Origin: Riptortus pedestris
Taxonomy: Eukaryota > Arthropoda > Insecta > Hemiptera > Alydidae
Assembly (NCBI GenBank): GCA_019009955.1
Contig: CM032228.1
Coordinates: 6,826,001-6,890,000, forward strand
Direction: 5' to 3'
Length of the DNA: 64,000 nucleotides
This document shows, piece after piece, positions 1 through 10,410 of the stretch; within the stretch, counting starts at the first letter, position 1; every line of letters begins with the position of its first letter. The notes below the pieces were generated by a model. The model did no database searches and was not told the DNA's origin. It saw only the letters and a list, made by a program, of their open reading frames with translations. The translations under genes were made by a program, and so were the position numbers.

Positions 1-116
1 AATACTAAATATTGTTTTCATTGAACTTTTATGTCTTGAGATAAACGTAAGCACGAGGGAAATCTGCTTAGTTTACGCAGCCCCTGCGTGACGGACTTTT
101 TTTTTGTTGTTTGTTA
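1..116 (+). repeat. TA-core repeat family, 3' fragment
   Basis: This is the 3' end of the window's commonest repeat, cut by the window edge. It ends with the family's typical GGGAAATCTGC motif, then a hairpin-forming ACGCAGCCCCTGCGT and a T run. The same end is seen at 3489-3541 and 21650-21694. Confidence 0.7.
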
Positions 117-648
117 TTTTTGAGCATATCTGGTTTGCTTGATCTCATTTAAATAAAGAATAATTAATATTAATTCCTCCTCCATGATTATTAGCTATAT
201 AAATATTTGTAGGGACGAACAGAATTGGGCGTTATAAGGGAGGCATAAAATGAAAAAAAAAGTCAGTCACGCAGGGGCAGCGTAAACTAAACAGATTTCC
301 CACGTGAAGTTTTACAATAGCGAAATTTCACGAGAGTCGAGCAATTAAGGAAACGGCAGAACTAGCTTTTGGCGGGGAACTCACCCGTCCGTTAGCCGCC
401 CAGATTTAATAAAAATGCAAATATCTCGGTTAATATTCAAGATAGAGAAAACATGTATATAACAATATTTATAGTACATTTAATTTGCAATAAGATTGAT
501 TCTGTACAATTTTTCGATCCGACGTATAGTAACGGAGATATTTCGAAAATCCTCCCCTCTATTTCAGCCTATAACGAACTTAAAAAAACGACTAAATATC
601 GAGTTTGTCAACGCTCAAACAAAAATTGCGCCCGATATAGCGGTAACA

Positions 649-651
<3 letters not shown>

Positions 652-716
<65 letters not shown>
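652..716. repeat. (TA)n microsatellite
   Basis: An uninterrupted TA dinucleotide tract of about 65 bp. It is the internal core of the surrounding TA-core element and abuts the 3' terminus of a Helitron. Confidence 0.95.
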
Positions 717-717
<1 letters not shown>

Positions 718-1803
718 TAGCTCAAATACCCGGCTTCGCCCGGGAATTCATTTGAGGCTGAATGGTGATGGTGTTTTTTAGAAGGCTTTACATTGCACAA
801 TATTTTGACATTTACCCGTCTCAGTGTTTAGGATTGATACCCGTCGTTGCCGTGAATTTGCTAATAATAGAATTATTTGTTCGATAATTCTTCACAGTCT
901 TCGATATTTTTATATTTCCCTTCTCTTATACATGTAAATATGGTGAATTTTTATTTCAGGCCTCCCTTATAACCCCCCTCCCGTTCGAACCTAAAAATTT
1001 TAATGTAACTTATAATCATGGAAGAATTAATGCTAATTGACATACCGAGTTTTGTTAAGTTCGGTTCAGCCGTTAGTGCCCGCTAAAGTTTTAACGTATA
1101 ACTCATTTATACTTAGGTATACGACAAAAGTGTATATAACAAAAGTTACTCCAAATAACAAAATAAACAACTTTTGTTATGTTTATATTTGCGTAAAAAC
1201 CAATAGGAAACGAAATATTGCTATTTTTAATTTCAGGCTTCCCTTATAACCCCCACTCCTGCCCGTACATAGAAATGTTGGTATGGCTTATAATAATGAA
1301 GGCCTCACTGCCAATACACATACCGAATTTTATTTAGTTCGGTTGAGTCTTTTTTGGCAAATAATATTGTTGACTCCCGCTATAATTTATAGCGTATAAC
1401 GCATTTAAACTTCGGTATACGACAAAAGTGTATATAACAAAAGTTACTCTAAATAACAAAATAAACAACCTTTGTTATGTGCATATTTGGTGAAAAACCA
1501 ATAGAAAACGAAATATCGCTATTTTTAATTTCAGGCTTCCCTTATAACCCCCACTCCTGTTCGTCTCAGAGAAAATTAATATAGCCTAAAGTCTAAGTTG
1601 GGTTAGTAGTAATATACATACCAAGTTTCATAAAATTCGGTTCAGCCGTTTATGCGTGAAAAGGTAACAAACAAACAAACAAACATACACGAAAGAAACA
1701 AAATGCAGATATGGTGTCTATGACATGTGAAACGAAAAGTTATCGTGAAATTTCGCGAAAAAAATCAATGTACAGACAGAGGTTACAATTTTATATATAT
1801 AGA
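717..1803 (-). mobile_element. Non-autonomous Helitron
   Basis: On the minus strand the element begins with TC at 1803 and ends with CTAG at 717, with A and T as flanking bases, as Helitrons leave. Just inside the 3' end is a GC hairpin (CCCGGGCGAAGCCGGG). No Rep/helicase coding is visible. The interior repeats a segment with CCCTTATAACCCCC three times (around 965, 1240 and 1540), so it has grown by internal duplication. Related copies lie at 23313-23618 and 35249-36244. Confidence 0.8.
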
Positions 1804-2141
1804 TATATATAGATATAACACACACACACACACACACACACAGTTTTGAGCGGACCTCATTTTCGTCATCTACTAGGTAGGATCGATGGACATTTGAAGA
1901 AAAATTTCGAAAATTCCGTCATGAGTACAACCTCAATAGCTGATTTCCCTGAAGGGAAATCTGCTAAAAACGCCGTATTTCGATACGTATTCGTTTTTCT
2001 GTAAAAATACACTTAAGAAAAGTTGTTTATTTTGTCATTTAGAGTAACTTTTGAAGCATGCGTTTTTGCCAAATACTAATACATCATGGTTTATTTTGGT
2101 TGGGTGAAGCATAGATGGTAAAAGCTGCCTGATAACAACAG

Positions 2142-2285
2142 CTGAGCGAGGCCACTATTCGCTGATCCGCCTTCTCCTCCGCTATGAAGCAGACACAGCA
2201 ATCAGAGACTCCAATGGAAAGACAGCAAAGGACATTGCACAAGAACGAAACCATACAGATATCTACAATCTCATAACAACATATG
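2142..2285 (+). CDS. Exon: ankyrin repeat
   Basis: Acceptor ACAACAG precedes position 2142 and donor GGTAAGC follows position 2285. The translation reads ERGHYSLIRLLLRYEADTAI, then RDSNGKTAKDIAQERNH, then TDIYNLITTY. This fits the ankyrin pattern of a GH-containing helix, LLL helix, GAD-like turn and DxxGKTA start of the next repeat. The exon starts two bases into a codon and ends one base into the next. The G left at the end is completed by AA of the SAM exon. GC content is clearly higher than in the flanks. Confidence 0.82.
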
Positions 2286-2344
2286 GTAAGCATTTTTATT
2301 ATTTCTCCAGATTTCCCTCCTTTTAACAATAGGTAAATATACAA

Positions 2345-2924
2345 ACTGGTAACACAACACCACCGTCAATATATACAAACGGTAATAAGAATGCTTCACC
2401 CTCCCTACGGGAAGCGCTTGAAATGCAAACTAACAGGTCTGCCAACTTCTCACAGGAAAGAAAAACAATTACTGGAATATGTCAATATATAACATATTAA
2501 TTTTATTGAAAACTATTTATTTCTAGTACCGTAATTTATAATGAATCTGAATAATTTTTATCCCAATCAATCAAATTTTAGTAGTTCAAAACCTTAAGAC
2601 GGGGGGGGGGGGGAACCACATTATATATTGGACTGTATCTCGTATGATAAAGGTCTCTGGAAACCAATATGTGGTATTTAAGCTTCGTATAATGTGGTTT
2701 ACTATATAACAGAGTATTGTCTACGTAACAAGGGTAGAAGTGGGGGTTTACTGAAGGCTGAAAACTGCAAATATCTCGGTTAATATTCAAGATAGAGAAT
2801 AAATGTATATAACAATATTTATAGTAAATTTAATTTTCAATAAAATTCATTCTATACACGTTTTCAATCCGACATAATAGCGGAGATACTTCGAAATTCT
2901 CCCCTCTAAACCCCCCGGTCCGAG
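2345..2924 (-). repeat. TA-core repeat copy, 5' truncated
   Basis: This minus-strand copy contains the long-form middle blocks (TTTCTTTCC-type, GGGGGG tract, GCAAATATCTCGG, ATTTCGAA) but lacks the (TA)n core and the 5' end. It lies back to back with the plus-strand copy at 2935. Confidence 0.7.
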
Positions 2925-2934
2925 GCCACAATTT

Positions 2935-3060
2935 TATTAGCAGATTTCCCTTAAGGGAAATCAGCTATTGAGGTTGTACTCATGACGCGATTTTCGAAAT
3001 TTTTCTTCAAATGTCCATCGATCCTACCCAGGAGATGACGAAAATGAGGTCCATTCAAAA

Positions 3061-3134
<74 letters not shown>

Positions 3135-3541
3135 CTGTTACCGCTCTAGCGGTCGCAATTATTGTTTAATCGTTACCAAACTCCATATTTAGTCGTTTTA
3201 TGTAAAAAGAAAGATCAAGTTCGTTAACGGCTGAAATCGGACCAGTGGGAGGGGGGGTTTAGAGGGGAGGTGTTTTTAAAATTCAAAATATATTCGTTAC
3301 CATAGGTCGGATCAAAAAATTGTATAGAACCAATCTTATTGCAAATTAAATGTTCTATAAATATTGTTCTATACATGCATTCTCTATCTTGAATATTAAC
3401 CGAGATATTTGCATTTTTATTAAATGTGGGCCAATAACGAACGTATAGAGAGACGGCTCTCGTATAAAGATTTCTCTATTGTATAGCTTCACGTGGGAAA
3501 TCTGCTAAGTTTACGCAGCCCCTGCGTGACGGACTTTTTTA
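2935..3541 (+). repeat. TA-core repeat copy, short form, near complete
   Basis: It starts with TTAGCAGATTTCCCTTAAGG and has the (TA)n core at about 3065-3131. It continues with CGCTCTAGCGGTCGCAATT, a G-rich spot and GAGATATTTGC. It ends in CACGTGGGAAATCTGC, the 3' hairpin and T6. Being complete at both ends, it is a good reference for the short form. Confidence 0.82.
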
Positions 3542-3775
3542 ATAATGAAAATATAATATACATTAAACGAAGAAATTCAAAGTTTTGTAAAATAAGTAAT
3601 ACGGCTTGTTTTCCTTTTCTCTTACATGTTATTAGAGCTGTTGGCAGTTACTCTTAATAAATGAGTATAGTACCATAAAATCAATCTGAAACACTCCCCC
3701 CTCCTTTATTTTGTATTATAAATAATATAACAATTTCTTATTGCTTTAATTTGTAAAATTATTATGTGATTCCAG

Positions 3776-3908
3776 AACAAGCGAATGTAGAATCAGTTTT
3801 AGAATTACTAGGACTAGAAGAGTATTTGCCTAACTTTAAGAAATACCAAATTACTTTCGATTTGATGCTCTCAATGACCGAAGAGGACATGCTGGATGTT
3901 GGCATAAC
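3776..3908 (+). CDS. Exon: SAM domain, helices 1-4
   Basis: Acceptor TGATTCCAG precedes position 3776 and donor CGTAAGT follows position 3908. With the G carried over, it reads EQANVESVLELLGLEEYLPN, then FKKYQITFDLMLSMTEEDML, then DVGIT. This is a clear SAM pattern: a helix with LLGLEEYLPNF, the middle helix I-T-F-D-L-M-L, then the TEEDML-VGIT turn before the final helix. The open frame ends two bases into a Thr codon, so the last SAM helix must come from another exon. Confidence 0.88.
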
Positions 3909-4000
3909 GTAAGTATTAGCTGCAAAAACTAAAGAAATCCATTCACTGTTATACACAACTATTTCTTAACTAACATTTTTTTTTTTAACTTATCTACAAG

Positions 4001-4058
4001 ACATCTAGGAAGATTTCGATCGTTGCAGGTCAGGCTCTCTCTCACACTTCAAAGCTTT
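4001..4058 (+). CDS. Possible alternative terminal exon of the SAM gene
   Basis: Acceptor CTACAAG precedes position 4001. In the phase left by the SAM exon it reads T-HLGRFRSLQVRLSLTLQSF and a stop at 4056-4058, a sequence that could serve as a SAM helix 5 (LGRFRSLQ). A GT at 4029 could also make 4001-4028 a micro-exon, but joining that to 6764 shifts the last exon into a short unrelated frame. It could be an alternative ending, or a chance or relic exon. Confidence 0.35.
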
Positions 4059-4096
4059 TAGTTATTCTCTACATAAATACCCTCTCGGCTCCAGAA

Positions 4097-4853
4097 AGGG
4101 TCTGCGTAAAATAAGCAGATTTCCCTTGTGAAGTTTAACAATAGAGAAATCTACATACCTGGAACACAACACCACCGTGAATATTAAGTGAATAATTACA
4201 AACGGTAATAAAAATATCTTTCCCCTCCCAACGGGAAGAGTCTGAAATGTAAACAAACAGGTCTGCCATCCTCTCACCGGAAAGAAAAACAATTCTTGAA
4301 ATAAATCAGAATATAGCATATTAATTTTATTGAAAACTATTTACTAGTACTATAATTTATAATGGAATCAGTATGATTTTTATCTCAATCAATCAAATTT
4401 ATGTAGTCCAAAAACTTAAGAAGGGGAGGGGGGGTCAACAAAACATATTTCCATGTATTTCGTTTAATAAAGGTCTCTTGAAAACTATATTTGGTATTTA
4501 AGCTTCTAATAATGCTAATATTATATAATAGAGTATTGTCAATGTAACATGAGTAGAAGTGGGGGTTTCCTGAAGGCTGAAAACTGCAAATATCTCGGTT
4601 AATATTAAAGATAGAGAATGCAAGTATATAACAATACTTATAGAAAATTTAATTTGCAATAAGATTGGTTCTATACAATGTTTCGATCTGACGTATAATA
4701 ACAGAGATATTTCGAAACCCCCCCCTTCCCCTGGTCTAATTTCAACCATGAACGAACTTGATCTTTCATTTACAAAAAACGATGAAATATTGAGATTGGT
4801 AGCCATTATTGTTATACCATACAAAATCCGACAAACCTTAAGAGTTTTATTAG
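4097..4853 (-). repeat. TA-core repeat copy, long form
   Basis: This minus-strand long-form copy has the 3' end near 4100 (GCAGATTTCCC, CACAACACCACCGTGAAT), the TCTCACCGGAAAGAAAAAC block, a G-rich spot near 4425, AAATATCTCGG and ATTTCGAAA. The 5' end and the (TA)n core are missing. Confidence 0.7.
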
Positions 4854-4857
4854 AAGA

Positions 4858-5180
4858 TGTCAGCTATTGAGGTTGTCCTAAGAGCAAGATTTTCGAAAAA
4901 TGTCTTCAAATTTACATTGTTATTATTTATTTATTAACGTCCACTTTTTGCAACTTAGGCTAATCGGGACGGGTTATCTACAGGTTACCACCCTTTTCTA
5001 GCCAGGGTGGGATTTTAGGACGTTATTTAATGAATTTCGTCACTAAATAATTTCCTTTGCCCAGGCAAGAATCGAACTCGCCACTCTAGGTTTACCATGT
5101 GAGATAATGGTCAACGCTTTAACTCGCATGGCTAACCTGAGCCCCCATAAATGAACATTGATCCTACCTAGGAGATGACA
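4858..5180 (+). repeat. TA-core repeat 5' fragment interrupted by a SINE
   Basis: CAGCTATTGAGGTTG leads into the family's ATTTTCGAAAAATGTCTTC segment. It stops at about 4919 and resumes at 5148 with GATCCTACCTAGGAGATGAC. The gap is a minus-strand tRNA-derived SINE flanked by ACATTG repeats. Confidence 0.65.
4920..5147 (-). repeat. tRNA-derived SINE, family 1
   Basis: On the minus strand it reads GGGGGCTCAGGTTAGCCATG, then the pol III B-box-like GAGTTCGATTCTTG, then a tRNA-unrelated body (CCACCCTGGCTAGAAAAGGG) ending in ATTAATAAATAA. About 225 bp. The same unit recurs at 16000, 18393 and 52000, with truncated forms at 6135, 32329 and 35516. Flanking ACATTG copies look like a target duplication. 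Confidence 0.85.
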
Positions 5181-5182
5181 AA

Positions 5183-5728
5183 GTCTGTCACCAGTCGCTG
5201 CATGGAGTTTCCCATGTGAAGTTTTACAATGGTGCACACTTAAAACCACCGTGAATATTAAGTGAATAATTACAAATGACAATGAGAAATCTTTCTGTCA
5301 ATTTACATTTTAATGACCTCCCAACAAAGAGCCTCTGAGTTGTAAACAAACAGGTCAGCCAACCTCTCAAGAACTGAAAAGATAGATAGAAATATTCTTA
5401 ACCAAAAACAATTACTGAAATAGATCTGAATATAATATATTGATTCTATTAAAAACTATTTACTGTATCTACTACTGTAATTTATAATGAACCAGAATAA
5501 TTTTTATCTTAATCACTTTAAATTTAGTAACCTATGAAGTATCCAAATATCTCAGTTAATATTTATTAGAGAGAAAATACTTTTATAACAACATTGATAA
5601 GCAATTACTTTTTCAATAAGATTGCTTCTATGAAAAATCTTCGGAGGTATAATAACGAAGATATTTCAAAATTCGACTCTAACCCTCCCCCCCTCCTCAT
5701 CCTCCAGCCATCAATTTCAGCAGTTAAA
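5183..5728 (-). repeat. TA-core repeat copy, diverged
   Basis: It reads from AGTCTGTCACCAGTCG (the 3' hairpin side, mutated) through the long-form blocks to ATTTCAAAATTCG and the C-rich spot at about 5690. It lacks the (TA)n core. Confidence 0.6.
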
Positions 5729-6134
5729 GAACTTGATATTTAATTTTATAGAAAACACTAAAATCGAGTTTGGTAGCGATAAGACAAAAATTAATACTAG
5801 AGCTAGAGCTATGCTAGAGTCGGTGAAAGGCAAGTACATGTGTGTGATCTCTTTAGGGAAATCTGCTAAAACGGTGACCAGCTTTATTGAAAATCGAGTC
5901 CTCAATTTCTTAAAAATGATTTTTAATGTGCAAATGAATAAGGCAAAGGCAAATTTAATAGAAGTTGTTCCAGAAGCATTAGGAATCCACTAATTTGAAT
6001 ACACATCATAACGAATTTGATGCCAAGAAAGAAATGATGAGCCCAAACATTTTCTTTAATTGTAATATATTTATTACAATTGGAGAAAAAATTAATTGTA
6101 ATATATGTTTTACAATTATTATTATTATTTAAAT

Positions 6135-6239
6135 CATTAAATAATTTCCTTTGCCCAGGCAAGAATCAAACTCGCCACTCTAGGTTTACCATGTGAGATT
6201 AAGGTCAACGCTTTAACTCGCATGGCTAACCTGAGCCCC
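6135..6239 (-). repeat. SINE family 1, head fragment
   Basis: Only the tRNA-like half is present (GCCCAGGCAAGAATC to CTGAGCCCC, minus orientation). It sits in a stretch rich in short TTACAATTA-type repeats (6040-6280). Confidence 0.75.
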
Positions 6240-6339
6240 AGAAAATTGTAACTATATTACAATCCTTTAATTGTAATATAATGCCAATCGCCTTAATTGC
6301 AAGACAGCACCTTAGATTTAGTAGCAAAAGTATATATAA

Positions 6340-6506
6340 CTAGCGGACCCGCCAGACGTTGTCCTGCATTATATATCAAGCGATTAGGATATTAAATTTA
6401 ATAATATTATGTTTAAAAAAAATCTACTTTTAATAACGCAAAAAACAACATTTGTTATATGCACGTTTGCCTAAAAACAAATAGTAAATAAAATATCGCA
6501 AAAACT
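6340..6506 (-). mobile_element. Helitron 3' fragment, second subfamily
   Basis: CTAG at 6340 is followed by CGGACCCGCCAGACGTTGTC and a body matching 51931 onward (TTAATAACGCAAAAAACAAC). In minus orientation this is the 3' end of a Helitron. The 5' part is lost. Confidence 0.65.
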
Positions 6507-6763
6507 TGGTACACAAAAGGAAAAGGAAAAATAAGAGCAGGAAAAGAAGACGTTTTAGTTCTGAGATTATATGGTAGAATGCGCACTACACGTTCTTAAA
6601 AACAAACAGTTGTAGACCAATAACTGAAATAAATAAAAACCCTCAACAATAATAACGCAAATACATAAATATAAATAAAGAAAATAAAATAATTGCACAT
6701 ATTTTATTATTCTATTTTAATTAAACTCTATTAATATTAAATAATACTTTATAATTTTTGCAG

Positions 6764-6836
6764 GGTTTTTGGACGAAGGAGAAAGTTGGCGATGTTTTTA
6801 AACCAAATTAAAGGATGTTATGAAGGTCTATTTTAA
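6764..6836 (+). CDS. Terminal exon: SAM helix 5 and stop
   Basis: Acceptor AATTTTTGCAG precedes position 6764. The first G completes the Thr codon left by the exon ending at 3908. The frame then reads VFGRRRKLAMFLNQIKGCYE, GLF and a TAA at 6834-6836. The FGRRRKLA pattern is the usual amphipathic final SAM helix (compare FGARRKML-type endings), which favours this exon over the one at 4001 as the main ending. The protein stops about eight residues after the domain, so no bZIP or membrane segment follows. Confidence 0.82.
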
Positions 6837-6925
6837 ATGTTTTTATTTAAAACTTATTTTTACAATTTTTTATGAAAATATGAATACGTAATTACAATTT
6901 ATATATATAAAATATTTATAAAAGT

Positions 6926-6931
6926 AATAAA
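6926..6931 (+). promoter_or_regulatory. Candidate polyadenylation signal
   Basis: AATAAA lies about 90 bp after the ankyrin-SAM stop codon in an AT-rich 3' UTR. It is the first exact match downstream of the stop. In DNA this AT-rich, chance matches are common. Confidence 0.4.
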
Positions 6932-6939
6932 TTAAAAAC

Positions 6940-7534
6940 AAGATACAAAACAGCATTTTCATTTCCTAATTTCATAGAGCTAAACATTGCAGAATACATC
7001 AATAATTTTATCATAAATCACATTAGAGGTGGGTTCTTAGCAAACAATATCAAACCAAACAAAAATTACAAATATTTAAATAAATAACACATAGAGACAC
7101 AATTAACAAGGTGATACGACGACCTACAGAACTTCAGTAAATAATTCTATTCATATTGTAATACTCATTGCACATTTTAAGTTTTATTGCACGCTTTATA
7201 CAATCTTTCTAAATAAATTACAATTTAATAACATAATATATTATTTCAGCAGACAATTGTGAATAAGAATGCTGCAAACGGTTTATCATTTCATAATTCT
7301 TTCATGATACCAAATGAAAAATTCAACTCAAATTTGAGACATTCTAGAAAATTAGTTATAATTAATTAATAATTTTGTTTATTTAGCAAAAGATTGTGAT
7401 GTAACACGAATTTGTGTGATATGTATTGGGTTGTAATAGAAGTTCGTAGTGTTCATCAACATTTCAATTAAATCCTCTCTGTGTTTACAAAATCAAGTTT
7501 AAGTTTGGTCAATAATCTTTATTTATTCTAAAAA
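6940..7534. other. AT-rich sequence, nothing recognised
   Basis: No convincing coding, RNA gene or repeat is seen. Probably the intergenic tail beyond the ankyrin-SAM 3' UTR. Confidence 0.5.
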
Positions 7535-8125
7535 GTCTGTCATACAGAGGCAGCGTAAACTGAGTAGAGTTCCCATGTATTTGCATTTCAAAATGTAAAA
7601 GTTCGATGAGAGCAATATTTGGTATTTATGCTTCAAATAATGTGCTCTATCGTATAACAGCTTATTGTTAATATGACATCATGTCATGCAGGAATGGGGG
7701 TTTACTGAAGGCCGAAAACTATAAAATGCAGGTATCTCGGTTAATAAACAAGGAAGTGAAAAATGCACGTAACAACATTTATAGAACATTACATTTGCAA
7801 TAAGATTGGTATATACAAATTTTTTATCAGACTCTTAATAACAGAGATATTAAGAATATTTTTAAATTCCTCCCCTCTAAACCCCATTGGTCGGAATTCA
7901 GCCATTAACCAACTTGATCTTTCTTTTTACATAAAACGATTAAATATCAATTTTGGTAACGATTAAACCAGAATTATGACAGCTAGAGCAGTAACAGACA
8001 AATATATATATAATTTTGAACGGACTTCATTTTTGTCATCTACTATGCAGGATCAATGGAAATTTAAAGAATTTTTTCAAAAATCATGCCATGAGTACAA
8101 CTTCAATAGCTGATTTCCCTTAATG
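7535..8125 (-). repeat. TA-core repeat copy, short form
   Basis: It runs from AGTCTGTCATACAGAGGCAG through GCAGGTATCTCGG to the short core at 8003-8012 and the 5' end AATAGCTGATTTCCCTTA. The (TA)n tract is only about 10 bp here, unlike in most copies. Confidence 0.75.
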
Positions 8126-8130
8126 ACTGT

Positions 8131-8386
8131 CCTCACATGAAATTATTGGAGTTTGGCTGAGATGTGCCACCCAGCCTATTCAACAGACCTTGCCCCAACA
8201 GATTTTCACTTATTTCGGGCCCTTCAAAATTCTCTAAACAGGAAACACTTTAATTCCCTTGAGGACTGCAAAACGCATATTGCTCAAAAATCTGAGAAAT
8301 CGGATTTAAATCTGAGAGTTGCATCTGAGAGGACGGAATTAAAAAATTACCTGAAAGATGGCAACATGTAATAGATCAAAATGGGT
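8131..8386 (+). pseudogene. mariner transposase C-terminal relic
   Basis: The translation contains HPAYSTDLAPTDFHLFRALQ followed by NSLNRKHFNSLEDCKTHIAQ. This is the last catalytic-domain motif (YSPDLAPTDFHLF) and tail of mariner transposases. A frame change follows, then WQHVIDQNGSYIID and a stop at about 8384. The N-terminal two thirds are absent, so it is inactive. Confidence 0.85.
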
Positions 8387-9863
8387 CCTATATAATTGAT
8401 TAAAAATATTTACAAGAATCTGAAGTTTTTATAGAAATCATCAGTAAAAAACGCTACTAACTTATTTTACAACTCAATATTAACTATGTTTAAACTTATT
8501 TTTTATATGCAATAACTTTTTAAAGTATATGAAGTATGAAAAAGAAATTTACTTTCAAATAATAATAGGATTATAAATTGAAGTTCAGCAGTCTTCGTAC
8601 ACACCCAGTAATCATACTTTGAAAAAGTCTCTGAGCAAACTAGTTTTCATTTGAATTATTTTTCATTTTAATTTTTTTTTTTTAAATAAGAGTAACATTT
8701 TCTTCCTATAATTCTGAATCATTATATTTATTCTTAGGTTGTTGAATCTTTTTATTTAATAAATGCAGCCAACTTTCATAATAGTGTTATCATAATTACA
8801 ATAGCTATGATTAGACAGACTCTGGAATACCAAAGGATCTCAGCATTAAGCCTGACTCAATGTTTGGGAATGTGTGTTTCATATGAATCGATTAATTATC
8901 TCCTGCTACACACAATTTGCTGGCGAAGCTACTGCAGTTTCAACTTGGAATAGTATTATTCTTTTAATGCTTTACATAAATCCAAGTTTTGGAATTCTAG
9001 CCCTCGAAAGGAAATGTGTACATTTGAGTAGAGGTTAGGTCGAAATAAAAGGAAGCAAAACGAGCGATGTGGAATTTTACTGAAACTGTGGTAAACCTGA
9101 AATCAACTACAAACTCCTTTGCTGCATAACACGGAGCATTTAGCTCAAACTTTGTTGTAAAAATGCCACATTTTCGATTAGCCCAGTAATGCAGTTCTAA
9201 CAACTATCAGAAATATCTATGGAGTCAAAAGGTAAAGTGGTTTTTACAATGATCATTAAATTTCAATAATTCAAATGACCAGTATAAATGCATCCTTCAA
9301 CAAAAATAAAATTCATTCTCTGAAGTGCGTAATATTTTTGGCTATTACACTGAGATTTTCATTTTTAAACTTCTGTATAAATAAACTAACTCCACTCATT
9401 ATCAACAACAAAAACTTATGAATCTTACAATATTTAAAAAAACAACAGTATCAGTCTGTCTGTATATATGTTCATTTCTTTTTGAGTAAGATAATTGATT
9501 GACTGACTGAGCATGTTACTTTTTCAGTTTCAACAGAACATATTTACCAAAAACCTGGGTCATTTCCATTTAAGAAGGGTGGAGTCGTCACCTTACTGGA
9601 CTGAGTTATGACCAATATGATCAAATCATCATTAAGGCCTTAGATCCCTGGCCAACTGTTTGAAACTGCTGTTCATATAACTGAAATCCGTGGGTGCAAA
9701 ATTGAAATATGGCTTCACAATAATCTATTAGAATTGCCTTCTATAGGAGAGAGCCAAACTTTTACAAGCCCAATTTACGATTTCCGTACATAAATTGAAA
9801 TATCTTTTCCTGGACTAGACTTTTCATTTTTGTTACTGCTGTACAGTAATAGATGGTGTATAC
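8387..9863. other. Unassigned AT-rich stretch
   Basis: It contains short open stretches (for example 68 codons on minus at 8997-9203) without recognisable domains, codon bias or splice context. Nothing is supported as a gene. Confidence 0.5.
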
Positions 9864-10410
9864 CATATGTGGGCAACCACCGGCCCACGGTAAGGTTTGA
9901 TCTGGCCTGCGAGACATTTTGAAAACCCAATTAAACAAAAATATTACACTACTTACTCCAAATGAGGAAGATGAGAGATTTGTACTGTGTGGCAGGACTT
10001 ATAAATGCAAACAGTTTTTTTCAATGATGAAAGTTAATAAATCAAAACATCGTACAAGGCTGACTGACGATAATTTGGAAAATTCTTTTCGTCTTTGTAT
10101 CAGTGGAATTAATCCAATCATCGATTGATTAGTTTCCTAAATTCAAGCTCGGTGTTGCTATTTAAATTTCATTATTCATAATAATTCCAAATTTTATGAT
10201 TTAATTATAATGTTGAACCTATTTTTTACATATCATTTTTTTATTTTAATAAATTGTATTATAATTACATTGTTGTTATAATTTCATGTCTGATATTTAT
10301 CGTTAAAAATTATGAACACCATTTTAAAATGCACTACTTTTAAAAGCGGCTGCGAACGTATTTGCAGACTAAAGTTTGGCCGCCAACATGTCAAAGGTTG
10401 CCCATACCTG
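9864..10410 (+). mobile_element. Degraded hAT element with TIRs
   Basis: The termini CATATGTGGGCAACC and GGTTGCCCATACCTG are inverted. They are flanked by GTGTATAC on the left and GTGTATAT on the right, an 8-bp duplication with one change, as hAT elements make. A relic of the transposase C-terminus is at 10018-10128 (FSMMKVNKSKHRTRLTDDNL). Most of the gene is deleted. A 3' fragment of the same family is at 44950-45040. Confidence 0.82.

Larger units (their letters stand above)
249..1976 (-). repeat. TA-core repeat copy split by a Helitron
   Basis: The part at 249-716 reads, on the minus strand, from the 3' hairpin end back to the (TA)n core. The matching 5' half resumes at about 1804-1976 and ends in the paired TTTCCC/GGGAAA motif. 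The interruption at 717-1803 is a Helitron. The two halves make one short-form element of about 0.64 kb. Confidence 0.75.
2142..6836 (+). other. Gene span: ankyrin-repeat and SAM-domain protein (3' part)
   Basis: Three exons (2142-2285, 3776-3908, 6764-6836) join with compatible phases (2-base carry-in, then 1, then 2) and GT/AG junctions. Together they encode an ankyrin repeat, then a SAM domain, then a stop. Upstream ankyrin exons must lie left of the window, because the first exon starts in mid-codon behind an acceptor. Ankyrin-SAM proteins are scaffolds, and SAM domains mediate homotypic or heterotypic assembly. Candidate relatives include GASZ/ASZ1 and the ANKS group, but the visible part is too short to choose between them. 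A second possible terminal exon lies at 4001. Introns carry TA-core elements and SINEs. Confidence 0.75.

Noticed and set aside
453..755. Open frames with long Tyr-Ile repeats across (TA)n tracts (also near 16871, 25338, 50932, 53213, 63354)
   Set aside because: The frames are produced by TA microsatellites and repeat sequence; no splice context or domain.
3762..3956. Minus-strand 64-codon frame over the SAM exon
   Set aside because: Shadow of the plus-strand exon, whose splice sites and domain are clear.
4920..5147. Functional tRNA gene from the tRNA-like sequence
   Set aside because: Repeated with a tRNA-unrelated body and target duplications; the cloverleaf is not intact. It is a SINE.
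8997..9203. 68-codon minus frame as a small gene
   Set aside because: No recognisable domain, splice sites or conservation evidence from sequence alone.
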